A stretch of 64,000 bases of DNA. Origin: Aurantiacibacter spongiae (GTDB taxonomy: Bacteria; Pseudomonadota; Alphaproteobacteria; Sphingomonadales; Sphingomonadaceae). The notes below the pieces were generated by a model. The model did not search any database. It saw only the letters and a program-made list of their open reading frames with translations, and was not told where the DNA came from. The stretch's first letter is position 1, and each line of letters begins with the position of its first letter. Where the stretch lies: assembly GCF_003815535.1 (NCBI RefSeq), contig NZ_RPFZ01000001.1, positions 434,001-498,000 on the forward strand, written 5' to 3'. Positions 8,714 to 19,657 of the stretch are shown here, piece after piece. Both the position numbers and the translations under genes were made by a program.

Positions 8714-9004
8714 ATGGAAAGCGAAGAATCCCGGACTGGCCTCAGGAGCGATCGACGCTCTTTCCTCGCGGCTTGCGGCAAGTATTCGGCGACCGTTCCA
8801 CCTGCCATGACGATCCTGCTGTCGACCTCGCTCTCCTCTCCGGCCATCGCCAAATCCGGCGGGGGCAACAACGGCAAGGGTCATGGCACGAAGGGCAATA
8901 ACGGTGTCGGTAACGGGATCGACCCCGCGCCCCCGGGCAACCCTCCGATGAATGACGGCCCCGGAAGCTCTCCTGGCAATCCGGGGCGTGGACGGGTAAA
9001 GTAG
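8714..9004 (+). CDS. Small Tat/leader-like peptide with Gly/Asn/Pro-rich tail (copy 2)
   Basis: A protein of 96 aa from ATG 8714. Residues 12-51 repeat the copy 1 core with three changes out of 40 (Ser for Ala after RR, Ala for Val, Ile for Ala). The tail is different: 'GGGNNGKGHGTKGNNGVGNG' then 'PAPPGNPPMNDGPGSSPG', so Gly/Asn then Pro/Gly-rich, ending basic ('GRGRVK'). The conserved N-terminus with a free tail is what a leader or export signal would look like. The tail offers Thr and two Ser as possible acceptors for the kinase-like protein encoded next. No known function. Confidence 0.7.
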   Translation: MESEESRTGLRSDRRSFLAACGKYSATVPPAMTILLSTSLSSPAIAKSGGGNNGKGHGTKGNNGVGNGIDPAPPGNPPMNDGPGSSPGNPGRGRVK

Positions 9005-9098
9005 TCATCTCGCGTTAACAGTCCTGCACCCGGCATCAGACCTCGACGCGGGCGACGAGCGGGAATCGTCTGCACCGGGCGACGGCATCGACCAGACC

Positions 9099-10187
9099 GT
9101 GTCGATAGGCCTGTCGCAAACTTCCCTGCCATTCGCGCTCGAGGGATCGGCCGCGCTGTTCTCCGAAGAACGGCAGGAAATCTACGATCTGGACGGCAGC
9201 GCCGCCGCCGTCGTGGCGGATCTGGTCGAGCCACAACCTCTTGCCGGACTGTATGACAAGTTCGATACCGGCATGCGAAACGGCACCGGGTGGCTCGATG
9301 CCTTCCTGTGCGATCTTTCGGATAAGGGTTTGCTGTCTATCAAGATGGAAACGCGCGGCGCGCATCCCGGCCGGGCGCTGCGTTCGATCCTCCCGTTCGA
9401 TCGGAGCGCGATAAGCCTCGAAGCTTCGCCGGATTGCAGCGCATGGTTTTCCGCCTGGTCGCATCTGCCTCGATCAGCAGGCGCCCCGCTTCGCGCCGTC
9501 GCCGCGCCATGGAGGAAACTCGGAATCGTCACCGTTACCGGGCTTCCAGGCAGGCTCGTTCCCGCCGATCTGTTGCCGGCGGCCTTTCGCTTCCGGGTCG
9601 TCGAGGCGGTGCTCGCGACCAGTTCATCGATCGCACTGCATTGCGCCTCGCTCATAATGGGAAACACGCTCGTCCTGCTGCTGGGCGAACCGGGCGCGGG
9701 TAAATCGACGCTTGCAATGTGCGCCGCGCGAAGGGAAATGCGCCTCGCGGGGGACGATATCGCGCTGATCGACACCGCGCAGGGCGTAATCCGCCCCCTG
9801 CCCCTCCCCCCGACGCTGAAGGAGGGAAGCTGGGATCGCTTCGGCGATGACGCTGGCCCTGCCATCGCCATGCACCGAACCACCCGGCAGGACGGTGTCG
9901 AGGTCGGATACCTTCCCCTGCCCGGATACAGCGCGCCGCCTGAAATCGAACGTTGCGTCTTTGTCGCAATCCAGCGCCGACACGAAGGGGCCGCTGCATT
10001 GCGGGCTGGCCGCAAGCAGGACTTCCTTCGCAGGTTGTGCGCGGATTCCCGCTCGTCTTCGGGACGTGCTTCGGTGGAAGACATGGACGCCATGATCGCC
10101 CTGTTGCAGAAGGGCGACGTGGCTGACCTGACCTATTCCGACGCCAGCGACGCGGCCGACCTGCTGGCCGAACGCCTTGTCCGATAG
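9099..10187 (+). CDS. PqqD-like N-terminus fused to an HprK-like P-loop kinase
   Basis: A protein of 362 aa. The start is GTG 9099; no ATG is available in frame between the previous gene and the conserved region. Residues ~10-82 resemble the PqqD/RRE fold ('EIYDLDGSAAAVVADLV' and 'WLDAFLCDLSDKGLL'). Residues ~165-330 are HPr kinase-like: 'HCASLI', Walker A 'GEPGAGKST' (196-204), and 'LAGDDIALID' (216-225) matching the HprK Asp-Asp motif. There is no PTS gene nearby, so classical HPr phosphorylation is unlikely. HprK homologues in lasso-peptide clusters phosphorylate the peptide (paeninodin type). Here the likely substrates are the two small peptides encoded upstream, which is inference. Confidence 0.72.
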   Translation: MSIGLSQTSLPFALEGSAALFSEERQEIYDLDGSAAAVVADLVEPQPLAGLYDKFDTGMRNGTGWLDAFLCDLSDKGLLSIKMETRGAHPGRALRSILPFDRSAISLEASPDCSAWFSAWSHLPRSAGAPLRAVAAPWRKLGIVTVTGLPGRLVPADLLPAAFRFRVVEAVLATSSSIALHCASLIMGNTLVLLLGEPGAGKSTLAMCAARREMRLAGDDIALIDTAQGVIRPLPLPPTLKEGSWDRFGDDAGPAIAMHRTTRQDGVEVGYLPLPGYSAPPEIERCVFVAIQRRHEGAAALRAGRKQDFLRRLCADSRSSSGRASVEDMDAMIALLQKGDVADLTYSDASDAADLLAERLVR

Positions 10188-11199
10188 CGGCGGAAGATTG
10201 CTGCTGCTGTGCGCCGCCCTGGCGGGCGAACGACCGGCCGACGACGATTGGCCCGCACTCCTGCCGTTGGCGAACCGACTTCTCGTCACCCCCGCCCTCG
10301 CCGCGCTGTTCGACGGCGACAGTCGCATTCCGAGAGACGTGAGGCAGTTCCTAGGGGTCATCGGATCGCGAACGCTCGCCCGCAACACGATGATGCGGGC
10401 GCAGCTCGAAGAGGCGGTTGCCGCCCTTCACGCCCGCGGCATCGTACCCCTGCTGTTCAAGGGGGCCGCCGGCCTCGCGGAGGCCGCCCAGCCGGTCGCC
10501 GGCCGGCTGTTCTGCGATCTCGACCTGCTGATCGCGGACAACGCCGGGGACGATGCCCGTGGGGCCTTGCAGGACTTAGGCTATTGCGTGCTCAATTCCG
10601 CCGGTGGGGAGGCGACATTCTACCGGGAGCGCGATGCCGGGGGGATCGACCTTCATTGCCGCGTTCGCTCGCTGGGCGGGCGACAGCGTTACGCCGACTT
10701 CGAAACGCTCAGCACCGAAAGGCAGCTGGGCGCTGGCGTCGTCCGCCTTCCCCTGCCGCTGCTGCAAGCCGCGCTCGTCATCGGACATGACCAGATACAG
10801 GAACGCGATTACTGGCGCGGACTGGTCGATCTGCGACACCTGCTCGACCTTCGGACCGTCGTGACCGAAACCGGTGCGCTCGACTACGCGGCGCTGGCGA
10901 GGCTGTTCCCCGGCACGACCGCACGCCGCGCACTCGATTGCCAGTTGCTGACGTTGCGCGACCTGTTCGGCGTGCCCCTTCCCGCAGGGTGCGCCCCCGG
11001 GCCGGTCGCGCGGCTGCAATCTCGCCGACGCCTCTGGCAAATGGAGCGTCCGCTGTCGCGGGTGCCGCTGACGGCGATCTCGCTGCTCGTGGATCCGCCC
11101 GTCGGGGCGGTGGCGCGGGCACAGCGCGGATTGCCACCGCGCAAACGGGCGCAATATGTGCGCCGGATGTTCGCCGCCCAGAAGCCCAACAAGGCCTGA
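10177..11199 (+). CDS. Nucleotidyltransferase family protein (NTP_transf_5)
   Basis: A protein of 340 aa, with TTG 10177 as the probable start, overlapping the kinase gene by 11 bases. Motifs of PF14907 are visible: 'VPLLFKGAAGL' (90-100), 'RLFCDLDLLIA' (110-120, the Asp-x-Asp metal site) and 'GIDLHCRV' (156-163). The rest is helical. Members of this family sit in RiPP and exopolysaccharide clusters beside HprK-like and PqqD-like genes, and their reaction is unproven. The overlap says it works with the kinase-like protein. It ends 15 bases before the convergent lepA stop with no obvious terminator. Confidence 0.78.
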   Translation: MSDSGGRLLLLCAALAGERPADDDWPALLPLANRLLVTPALAALFDGDSRIPRDVRQFLGVIGSRTLARNTMMRAQLEEAVAALHARGIVPLLFKGAAGLAEAAQPVAGRLFCDLDLLIADNAGDDARGALQDLGYCVLNSAGGEATFYRERDAGGIDLHCRVRSLGGRQRYADFETLSTERQLGAGVVRLPLPLLQAALVIGHDQIQERDYWRGLVDLRHLLDLRTVVTETGALDYAALARLFPGTTARRALDCQLLTLRDLFGVPLPAGCAPGPVARLQSRRRLWQMERPLSRVPLTAISLLVDPPVGAVARAQRGLPPRKRAQYVRRMFAAQKPNKA

Positions 11200-11214
11200 C
11201 GACGCGGCGGCGCG

Positions 11215-13035
<1,821 letters not shown>

Positions 13036-13041
13036 GCGCCG

Positions 13042-13070
13042 CCATTAGCGGGCCGGATTGCCCCTGTCAG
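13042..13070 (-). promoter_or_regulatory. Candidate lepA promoter immediately upstream of the start codon
   Basis: On the minus strand 'ctgaca', 17 bases, 'taatgg' give a good sigma-70-like pair. The -10 ends six bases before the ATG, so transcription would begin at or next to the A of the start codon. Confidence 0.45.
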
Positions 13071-13083
13071 CAGGATTAGCGGC

Positions 13084-15306
13084 TCAATTGGCCCGCTGCG
13101 AGCTGGAGGTGACATCGACCTGCATGAAGCGCGGCGGGCGCTGGGGACCGTGCCGGTCGCTCTGGATCGAGTAATTGCCCGCCGGCAGCGCGGCCAGCGG
13201 CATTCCCGCAGCCGCGAGCGCGTAAGGCGAAATGCGGTGGCGCGTGCACAGGCCGTCCGCGCCGTCGCTGACCAGCGGAGTCTCGAACGACAGTCCCTGC
13301 GTCGCATCCTGCGAACGGCGCACCTGGCCGACGACGAGCTGCCCCTGCCCCAGATCGAGAACGAGGTCGGTGCCGACGGGAACGTCCAGCAGTCCCTCGA
13401 TCATCGCCCCGGTGCGCGAAAGGTTGCGCAGCAGCGCCTCGTAGTGATGATCCTCGTGGATGACGCCGATGCGCCGGAACACGGAACGGCGCTCCGACCG
13501 GTGCTTGGACGGACCGACGGGTTCGTAGGTGAAATTGCCGTCCTGCAGCTTTTCCATCAGCGTGGCCTGCGGCACCGCGCGCGAGAAGATGAAGCCCTGG
13601 ACGAGCTTCGCGCCGAGGTTCGCGACCAGCTTGAGCTCGTCCATCGCTTCCACCCCCTCGGCGGTCGTGTCCATGCCGGTCGCCTGGGCGAGGCTGACGA
13701 TGGCGGTTATGATCGCGGCGTTGGAATTGCTGTCCTCGGTACAGCCGCGCACGAAGCTCTGGTCGATCTTGATCTTGTCGAACGGCGCCTTTTTCAGATA
13801 GCCGAGCGAGGAATAGCCGGTGCCGAAATCGTCCAGCGCCAGACGCACGCCGATCTTCTTGAGTTCGCCGAACATCTTCTCGACCGCGTAGGTGTCGCCC
13901 ATGAACACGCTCTCGGTCACCTCGAGTTCGAGCCGCGCGGGATCGAGACCGGACGCGGCGAGCGCGTTCGACACCGTGCGGGGCAGCTCGTCCGAACTGA
14001 ACTGCTGCGCCGATACGTTGACGGCGACACCTATGGTATCGGGCCATTCGGCCGCATCCCGGCACGCCTGCTTCATCGCCCATTCGCCGATGGCGACGAT
14101 GAGGTTGCTGTCTTCGGCGATGGGGATGAAGGTTGCCGGGCTGATATAGCCGCGTTCCGGGTGGTTCCAGCGCATCAGCGCCTCGAATCCGCGAACCTTG
14201 TAGGTCTTCGCATCGACGCAGGGCTGGTAATGCATTTCCAGATCACCGCGGGCGAGCGCGTCGCGCAGCTCCTCCTCGATTTCCCGCCGGTCCTGCGCCG
14301 AATCCTTGAGGTCGTTCGAATAGAAGCGGTACTGGCCCCTGCCGCCGCCCTTCGCCGCATACAGGGCAAGGTCCGCCGCCTTCACCAGTTCGTCCGGCTC
14401 GATCCCGTCATACGGGGCGACGGCGATCCCCACCGACGTTCCGATGATCGCCCGCGACCCTTCGATCGAATAGGGCTGGGAAATCATCTGAATGGTGCGC
14501 AGGGCGATATCGCCCAGCTTCCCGCGGTCGTCGACATCGGGCAGGATCAGCTGGAATTCGTCGCCGCCCAGCCGGCCGATCTCGGTTCCCTCGGGCACCA
14601 CGCGCTCGAGCCGCTGCGAAACCTGTCGCAGCAGCTCATCGCCCGCCGGGTGGCCGAGCGTGTCGTTGACCTGCTTGAAGCGGTCGAGATCCAGCATCAT
14701 GATCGCGCAGGATCGCTGTTCCACCCGGTATGCGTTGAGCGTCGCGGCCAGCCGCTTGCTCATACGGTGGCGGTTGGAAAGACCGGTGAGCGAATCGTAT
14801 TCGGCAAGGCGCGAGGACGTGACCTGCTCTTCGTAGGAAGCCGTGATGTCCTTCACGCTTCCTCGATAGCCCAGGAAGTTCTGTTCGCCGTCATAGGCAG
14901 GCTTGCCCGAAAGCGCCCACCACACATCCTTGCCCCCGGCGCCGATGAGGCGAACCCGCAGATCGGAAAACTTCGTGCGCGCGCTGATGAGGAAGGAAAA
15001 CGGCCGAGTCTGTCCTTCGGAATCCTCGTCTGGCCGCGTCTCCACGAGCGTGCCGATCTGTTCGCCGATCACACGGCGGTCCTCGCCGAAACAGGCAATG
15101 GCGGAAGGGGAGAGATAAATGAGGCGGTTGTGGGGATCGGTCGCCCACAGCCAGACGGTGCCGGATTGCTCGAAACTGTCGATGATCGACAGCCGCTCGC
15201 TGTCGGACAGCGACGTAAGCCCGGCCGCGGTCGCCTCCGCATCGGGCACGCGAACCGGATCGGTGCGCTGCGCGCCGAATGTCCTGAACATGCCGCGAAC
15301 GTCCAT
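13084..15306 (-). CDS. Soluble PAS-GGDEF-EAL-PilZ cyclic-di-GMP protein
   Basis: A protein of 740 aa. Order: PAS (about 40-155), GGDEF (165-330, 'RLGGDEF' at 245-251), EAL (345-590, 'GFEALMRW' at 373-380, with 'NVSAQQF', 'ELEVTES', 'LDDFGTG', 'KIDQSF' and 'AEGVE' all intact), PilZ-like (625-735, 'RNLSRTGAMIEG'). Both catalytic centres look active, so it could make and break c-di-GMP. The I-site 'RxxD' before GGDEF is absent ('PEGTEIGR'), so product inhibition through that site is unlikely, and the C-terminal PilZ may sense instead. No membrane segment is seen. It is paralogous to the next gene upstream. Confidence 0.92.
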   Translation of the reverse strand: MDVRGMFRTFGAQRTDPVRVPDAEATAAGLTSLSDSERLSIIDSFEQSGTVWLWATDPHNRLIYLSPSAIACFGEDRRVIGEQIGTLVETRPDEDSEGQTRPFSFLISARTKFSDLRVRLIGAGGKDVWWALSGKPAYDGEQNFLGYRGSVKDITASYEEQVTSSRLAEYDSLTGLSNRHRMSKRLAATLNAYRVEQRSCAIMMLDLDRFKQVNDTLGHPAGDELLRQVSQRLERVVPEGTEIGRLGGDEFQLILPDVDDRGKLGDIALRTIQMISQPYSIEGSRAIIGTSVGIAVAPYDGIEPDELVKAADLALYAAKGGGRGQYRFYSNDLKDSAQDRREIEEELRDALARGDLEMHYQPCVDAKTYKVRGFEALMRWNHPERGYISPATFIPIAEDSNLIVAIGEWAMKQACRDAAEWPDTIGVAVNVSAQQFSSDELPRTVSNALAASGLDPARLELEVTESVFMGDTYAVEKMFGELKKIGVRLALDDFGTGYSSLGYLKKAPFDKIKIDQSFVRGCTEDSNSNAAIITAIVSLAQATGMDTTAEGVEAMDELKLVANLGAKLVQGFIFSRAVPQATLMEKLQDGNFTYEPVGPSKHRSERRSVFRRIGVIHEDHHYEALLRNLSRTGAMIEGLLDVPVGTDLVLDLGQGQLVVGQVRRSQDATQGLSFETPLVSDGADGLCTRHRISPYALAAAGMPLAALPAGNYSIQSDRHGPQRPPRFMQVDVTSSSQRAN

Positions 15307-15418
15307 GGGGTTTACCGTCGTCCTTCACCGCCGGGCCGGCGCGCCGGGGCGGCGGGCCAATTCCAGCGATTTCCTAACGATACAGCCTTACCAAACCCTA
15401 AAGACTCCCCTCTCGCGC

Positions 15419-18196
15419 TCATGCCTGCGCGCGGGCCGGCTCCACGTTTTGCGCCTGTGCCTGGAGGGCGGCCGGAAGCTGGATCGCGGCGATGCCGCCC
15501 TTGTGGTCCCGCGACAGGGGAACAGCGAACTCCACGCCCATCCGATCGTCCTCGCTCCAGCGGGCCGTGCAGGTAACGGCATGTTCCTGGGAGATATGGA
15601 CTTTGAAGATGGTCCCCTTGGGCACGTTCCAAAGCCCTTCGATCAGCGCGCCGGTGACGGAAAGGTTGCGGATGGTGCCGTTGTAGAGTTGCCCCTGGTG
15701 GTCGAGCACCACCTTGCGCAGCATCGTGTTGCGCGGCGCCCGCGAGGATTGTGGTCCGCGCGCCACGGCGGCGAGACCCGAGGAAAGCAACTCGCTGGCC
15801 TTGTCGAAACTCAGCGGTCGTTCGTAGATGAAGCCCTGCACGTGACTGCATCCGTGCATCCGCACCAGATCCAGCTCGTCCAGCGTCTCCACGCCCTCCG
15901 CCGTCGTATCCATGCCCAGGGCATGGGCCAGGCTGGTGATCGAGGCGATGATGGCGCGGTTGCGGCTGCCCTCCTCCGTCGCCCCGCGCACGAAGCTCTG
16001 GTCGATCTTGATCTTGTCGAACGGCGCCTTCTTCAGATAGCCGAGCGAGGAATATCCGGTACCGAAATCGTCGAGCGCCAGACGCACGCCGATGCCCTTC
16101 AGCGCTGCGAACATCGCGTCGGTGCCCGCATCGTCGTTCAGGAACACGCTCTCGGTAATTTCCAGCTCCAGCCGCGATGGATCGATCCCCGCGCGCGATA
16201 CGGCGCCGGTGACGATGGCCGGCAATTGCGGGTTCGAAAACTGGATGGGCGATACGTTCACCGCCACGCGCACGCTTTCGGGCCAGTTGGCGACATCTTC
16301 GCAGGCCTGCCGCAACGCCCAGTCGCCCATCTGCTGGATCAGGCCAGTTTCTTCGGCGCTTTCGATGAACAGGTTCGGCGGGATCCACCCCTTTACCGGA
16401 TGATGCCAGCGCATCAGCGCCTCGAACCCGGCGATCTGCTCGCTCGCGCTGGCGACCACGGGTTGATAGAACAGTTGCAATTCACCCTTGGCGATGGCGT
16501 CGCGCAGATCGCCTTCCATCTCGGCTCGCGCCTCGGCATCGGCGTGCAGGTCGGTGGCGTAGAAATGGTATCGCCCGCGCCCGCCGTCCTTTGCCGCGTA
16601 AAGGGCGAGGTCGGCGTTGCGGATCAGTTCCTCGCTCGTGGTGCCGTGATCGGGCGACAGGGCGATGCCGACGCTCGCGCCGATGGTCACGCGGTTGCCG
16701 TCGATCGAATAGGGCTGCGACAGGGAGTGGATGATCTCCTGGCCCAGTTCCGCCAGAACCTTGCGTCCCACGCGGGTGGGCACGATGACCTTGAATTCGT
16801 CCCCGCCGAGTCGGCCGACCTGCCCGCGCTTGGCCACCGCGCGTTCGAGTCGCTGCGCGACCTGCTTGAGAAGTTCGTCGCCAACCGGGTGGCCCAGCGT
16901 ATCGTTGACCTGCTTGAACCGGTCGAGATCCAGCAGCATCACCGCGCACGCACGATTGGCTTCCTGTGGCGCCCCGAGGATGGTTTCGAGGCTGCGTGAC
17001 ATGTGGAAACGGTTGGCGAGGCCGGTGAGCGAATCGTAATGCGCCAGCCGGCTGGCGTTTTCCTGGCTGCGCTTGCGTTCGGTGAGATCGGTGCCCGACC
17101 CGCGGAAACCGACGAAATTGTCGAACCGGTCATAGATCGGCCGACCCGAGACCGACCACCAGCGTTCCTCGTCGGCGATGGCGGCGCGCACCGCCAGTTC
17201 GGAGAAGGCGGAGCGGGCGGACAGGTGGAACATCAGCGTGCGCTCCCCCTCGCGGCCCGTATCGCCCATGTCGAACAGCGCCGTCAGCGGCCTGCCGATC
17301 GTCTCGTCTTGTGCCGCCCCGATGGCATCGGCAACCGCCGGCGAAACATAGGTCAGTTGCGAGCGACGGTCGGTTTCCCAGAACCAGCCTTGTCCCGTTT
17401 CCTCGTAATCGGCGAGAATGTCCTGCGCGCGGGTGCGGATGCGTTCCTGGGCGTCGCGCCAGGCATTCTCGCGCTCTTCCTGCGCCAGTTCCTCCCGGCT
17501 GACCAGCACGGCGGCAATCAGCCCGACAAGCATCGCGACGATCCCGACAAGCGATGCGTGCGAAATGCCGGCCGCGCTCCAGATGGCGATGAAGGCGGCG
17601 AACATGACCCCCGGCTGGCGGCGCAGATAGACCGCCGCGAGACCCGACACGCAGACCATCGCCGCCAGGGCGATGTCCCACTCCAGCCCGGCCCGGTGCG
17701 CCCAGCGCGTCATGGCGACGCCGAACAGGAACAACGGCAGGACGATCGCGAGCGCCGTGGCCATGCTCTTGCCCAGGGCCGTGCGGTCCATCGCTTCGTC
17801 GTGAACCCGGCGCAGGCACGAAACGCCTCCGATCGACAGGACGAACATCGCCACGGTCGGCCATGACGGAGCTCTTGTCGCGACCGCCAGGGCGGCCCCG
17901 ATCGACGCGAGCATCGCCAGGATCAGATACGGCCAGCGCGCCGGGAACCACTGCCCCTTCACGAAGGGCGCATCGTCCGGTTCGAGAGATCGCTCGCCGG
18001 CGGAATCGCGGCGTTGCTTCTGTCGCCTGTCGGCACGCAGCGGCCGCTTCGCGCGGACCCGTGGCGATGCGGCCATGTCACCGGGCGGGGAGGCACCGCC
18101 GGGCACCTCGCGCGGCGGGTCGGCATCGCCGGAAGGCGCGCGGATACGTGTCGACTGGTCCACTTCTCCGGTGGGTGTGTCACGGGCCGCCTTCAT
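15419..18196 (-). CDS. Membrane-bound PAS-GGDEF-EAL-PilZ cyclic-di-GMP protein
   Basis: A protein of 925 aa from ATG 18196; a TTG six codons earlier is also in frame. After a basic, disordered N-terminus (~70 aa), six or seven hydrophobic segments fill residues ~75-225. Then come PAS, GGDEF ('RLGGDEFKVIV'), EAL ('GFEALMRWHHP', 'NVSPIQF', 'ELEITES', 'LDDFGTG', 'KIDQSF', 'AEGVE', all intact) and a PilZ-like tail ('RNLSVTGALIEG'). As in the paralogue, the I-site is missing ('AKRGQVGR'). The identical stretch 'GYLKKAPFDKIKIDQSFVRG' in both proteins points to duplication. The two genes are on the same strand, 112 bases apart. Confidence 0.92.
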   Translation of the reverse strand: MKAARDTPTGEVDQSTRIRAPSGDADPPREVPGGASPPGDMAASPRVRAKRPLRADRRQKQRRDSAGERSLEPDDAPFVKGQWFPARWPYLILAMLASIGAALAVATRAPSWPTVAMFVLSIGGVSCLRRVHDEAMDRTALGKSMATALAIVLPLFLFGVAMTRWAHRAGLEWDIALAAMVCVSGLAAVYLRRQPGVMFAAFIAIWSAAGISHASLVGIVAMLVGLIAAVLVSREELAQEERENAWRDAQERIRTRAQDILADYEETGQGWFWETDRRSQLTYVSPAVADAIGAAQDETIGRPLTALFDMGDTGREGERTLMFHLSARSAFSELAVRAAIADEERWWSVSGRPIYDRFDNFVGFRGSGTDLTERKRSQENASRLAHYDSLTGLANRFHMSRSLETILGAPQEANRACAVMLLDLDRFKQVNDTLGHPVGDELLKQVAQRLERAVAKRGQVGRLGGDEFKVIVPTRVGRKVLAELGQEIIHSLSQPYSIDGNRVTIGASVGIALSPDHGTTSEELIRNADLALYAAKDGGRGRYHFYATDLHADAEARAEMEGDLRDAIAKGELQLFYQPVVASASEQIAGFEALMRWHHPVKGWIPPNLFIESAEETGLIQQMGDWALRQACEDVANWPESVRVAVNVSPIQFSNPQLPAIVTGAVSRAGIDPSRLELEITESVFLNDDAGTDAMFAALKGIGVRLALDDFGTGYSSLGYLKKAPFDKIKIDQSFVRGATEEGSRNRAIIASITSLAHALGMDTTAEGVETLDELDLVRMHGCSHVQGFIYERPLSFDKASELLSSGLAAVARGPQSSRAPRNTMLRKVVLDHQGQLYNGTIRNLSVTGALIEGLWNVPKGTIFKVHISQEHAVTCTARWSEDDRMGVEFAVPLSRDHKGGIAAIQLPAALQAQAQNVEPARAQA

Positions 18197-18324
18197 GATC
18201 CGCCCATGCCCCAATCGCGTTTGAAAAACCGTTAATCGCCAAGCCGTTCGCCGTAATATGGGACAGGCATGTTGCCGCGACCCCGCATTTCTCTACAACC
18301 CAGAGCCAGGAGGGGAGCGAGCCT

Positions 18325-19641
18325 GTGCGACACATTGCCATCATCGGATCAGGGCCGGCAGGCTATTACACGGCGGAAGCGGCGCAAAAGGCGTTCGCTA
18401 ACGACGTGCGCATCGACATTTTCGATACGCTTCCCGTCCCCTATGGCCTGATCCGCACCGGCGTCGCGCCCGATCACCAGTCGATCAAGGGTGTCGCTCG
18501 CCGATACGAGAAAGTGGCGCTGACGGACAATGTCCGCTTCGTCGGCAATCTCACCATCGGGAAGGATATCTCGATCGAGGAGTTGCGCGAGCTTTACGAC
18601 GCGGTGGTCCTCGCAACCGGCGCGCCGAAGGACAGGTCGCTCGATATCCCCGGAAGCGATCTCGCCAACGTGTTCGGCAGCGCGGCCTTCGTGGGCTGGT
18701 ACAACGGCCATCCGCAATTCGCCGGCCTCGACCCCGATCTCTCGGGCGATACCGCGGTGGTGATCGGAATGGGCAACGTCGCCCTCGACGTCGCGCGCAT
18801 TCTCGCCAAGACCACGCGCGAGTTCGAGGGAAGCGACATCGTCGGACATGCCTGGGACGCGCTGAAGGCCTCGCGGATCAAGCGCATCGTGATCCTCGGG
18901 CGGCGCGGGCCGCACCAGATCAGCATGACGCCCAAGGAACTGGGCGAGCTGGGGGAGCTGGAGCGTGCCGTTCCTCGGGTCGATCCGGCAGACCTCCCGG
19001 CAGACGAGGAGGATGCGCTGCTCGAACCCGGTCTGCGCAAGTCGGTCGCTCTCGTCCGCCAGTTCGCCGACATTGCCGAACACGTTCGCGCGCAAAAGCG
19101 TATCGTTATCGAGTTCGCCTTCTTCGCCCAGCCGAAGGCGTTCGAAGGCGAGAACCGGATCGAGGCGATCGAGGTCGAACGCACCGTCATCGAGAAGGGG
19201 CGAGCCATCGGAACAGGGCAGACCAAGCGCATTCCGGCGCAACTCGCCGTTACCTGCATCGGCTATCGCACCGCGCCGATACCGGGTGTTCCGTTCGACG
19301 AGCGGCAGGGCCGCTTTGCCAACGAGGACGGACGCATCCTGCCCGGCCTCTACTGCGTCGGCTGGGCCCGGCGCGGACCGTCGGGCACCATCGGCACCAA
19401 CCGCCCGGACGGATATGCGCTGGTCGACAAGATCGCCGAGGACATGGAGGCAGGCGCATTCGGTCCGGCCCGTCGCAAGGGGCGCGAAGGCTTCGATGCG
19501 CTGGCAGCCGAACGCGGTCTCGACATCGTGACCTTCCGCGACTGGAAGCGGATCGAGGAAGCGGAGGAGGCCGCCGCGCGCGAGGGCGCCCCGCGCGAGA
19601 AGTTCGTCGATATCGAGGCGATGATCCGGGCGCGCGACTAG
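18325..19641 (+). CDS. Ferredoxin-NADP+ reductase, adrenodoxin reductase type
   Basis: A protein of 438 aa from GTG 18325 with a strong 'aggagggga' before it. FAD-binding 'IIGSGPAGYY' (6-15), 'LPVPYGLIRTGVAPDH', and the NADP site 'VVIGMGNVALDVARIL' mark the adrenodoxin reductase/FprA family. The last ~60 residues include the conserved 'GWARRGPSGTIGTN'. It passes electrons between NADPH and ferredoxin in the cytoplasm. It is monocistronic and convergent with dnaN. Confidence 0.9.
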   Translation: MRHIAIIGSGPAGYYTAEAAQKAFANDVRIDIFDTLPVPYGLIRTGVAPDHQSIKGVARRYEKVALTDNVRFVGNLTIGKDISIEELRELYDAVVLATGAPKDRSLDIPGSDLANVFGSAAFVGWYNGHPQFAGLDPDLSGDTAVVIGMGNVALDVARILAKTTREFEGSDIVGHAWDALKASRIKRIVILGRRGPHQISMTPKELGELGELERAVPRVDPADLPADEEDALLEPGLRKSVALVRQFADIAEHVRAQKRIVIEFAFFAQPKAFEGENRIEAIEVERTVIEKGRAIGTGQTKRIPAQLAVTCIGYRTAPIPGVPFDERQGRFANEDGRILPGLYCVGWARRGPSGTIGTNRPDGYALVDKIAEDMEAGAFGPARRKGREGFDALAAERGLDIVTFRDWKRIEEAEEAAAREGAPREKFVDIEAMIRARD

Positions 19642-19657
19642 ATACGCGCCTTTCGCG

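Noticed and set aside
9099-10187. Classical HPr kinase/phosphorylase of a PTS system
   Set aside because: No ptsH, ptsI or EIIA gene is near, and a PqqD-like N-terminus replaces the usual HprK N-domain.
8300-11199. Calling the peptide cassette a lasso-peptide cluster
   Set aside because: No asparagine-synthetase-like cyclase, B2 transglutaminase-like protease or transporter is present, and the tails lack a ring-forming Asp/Glu at position 7-9 after a likely cleavage site.
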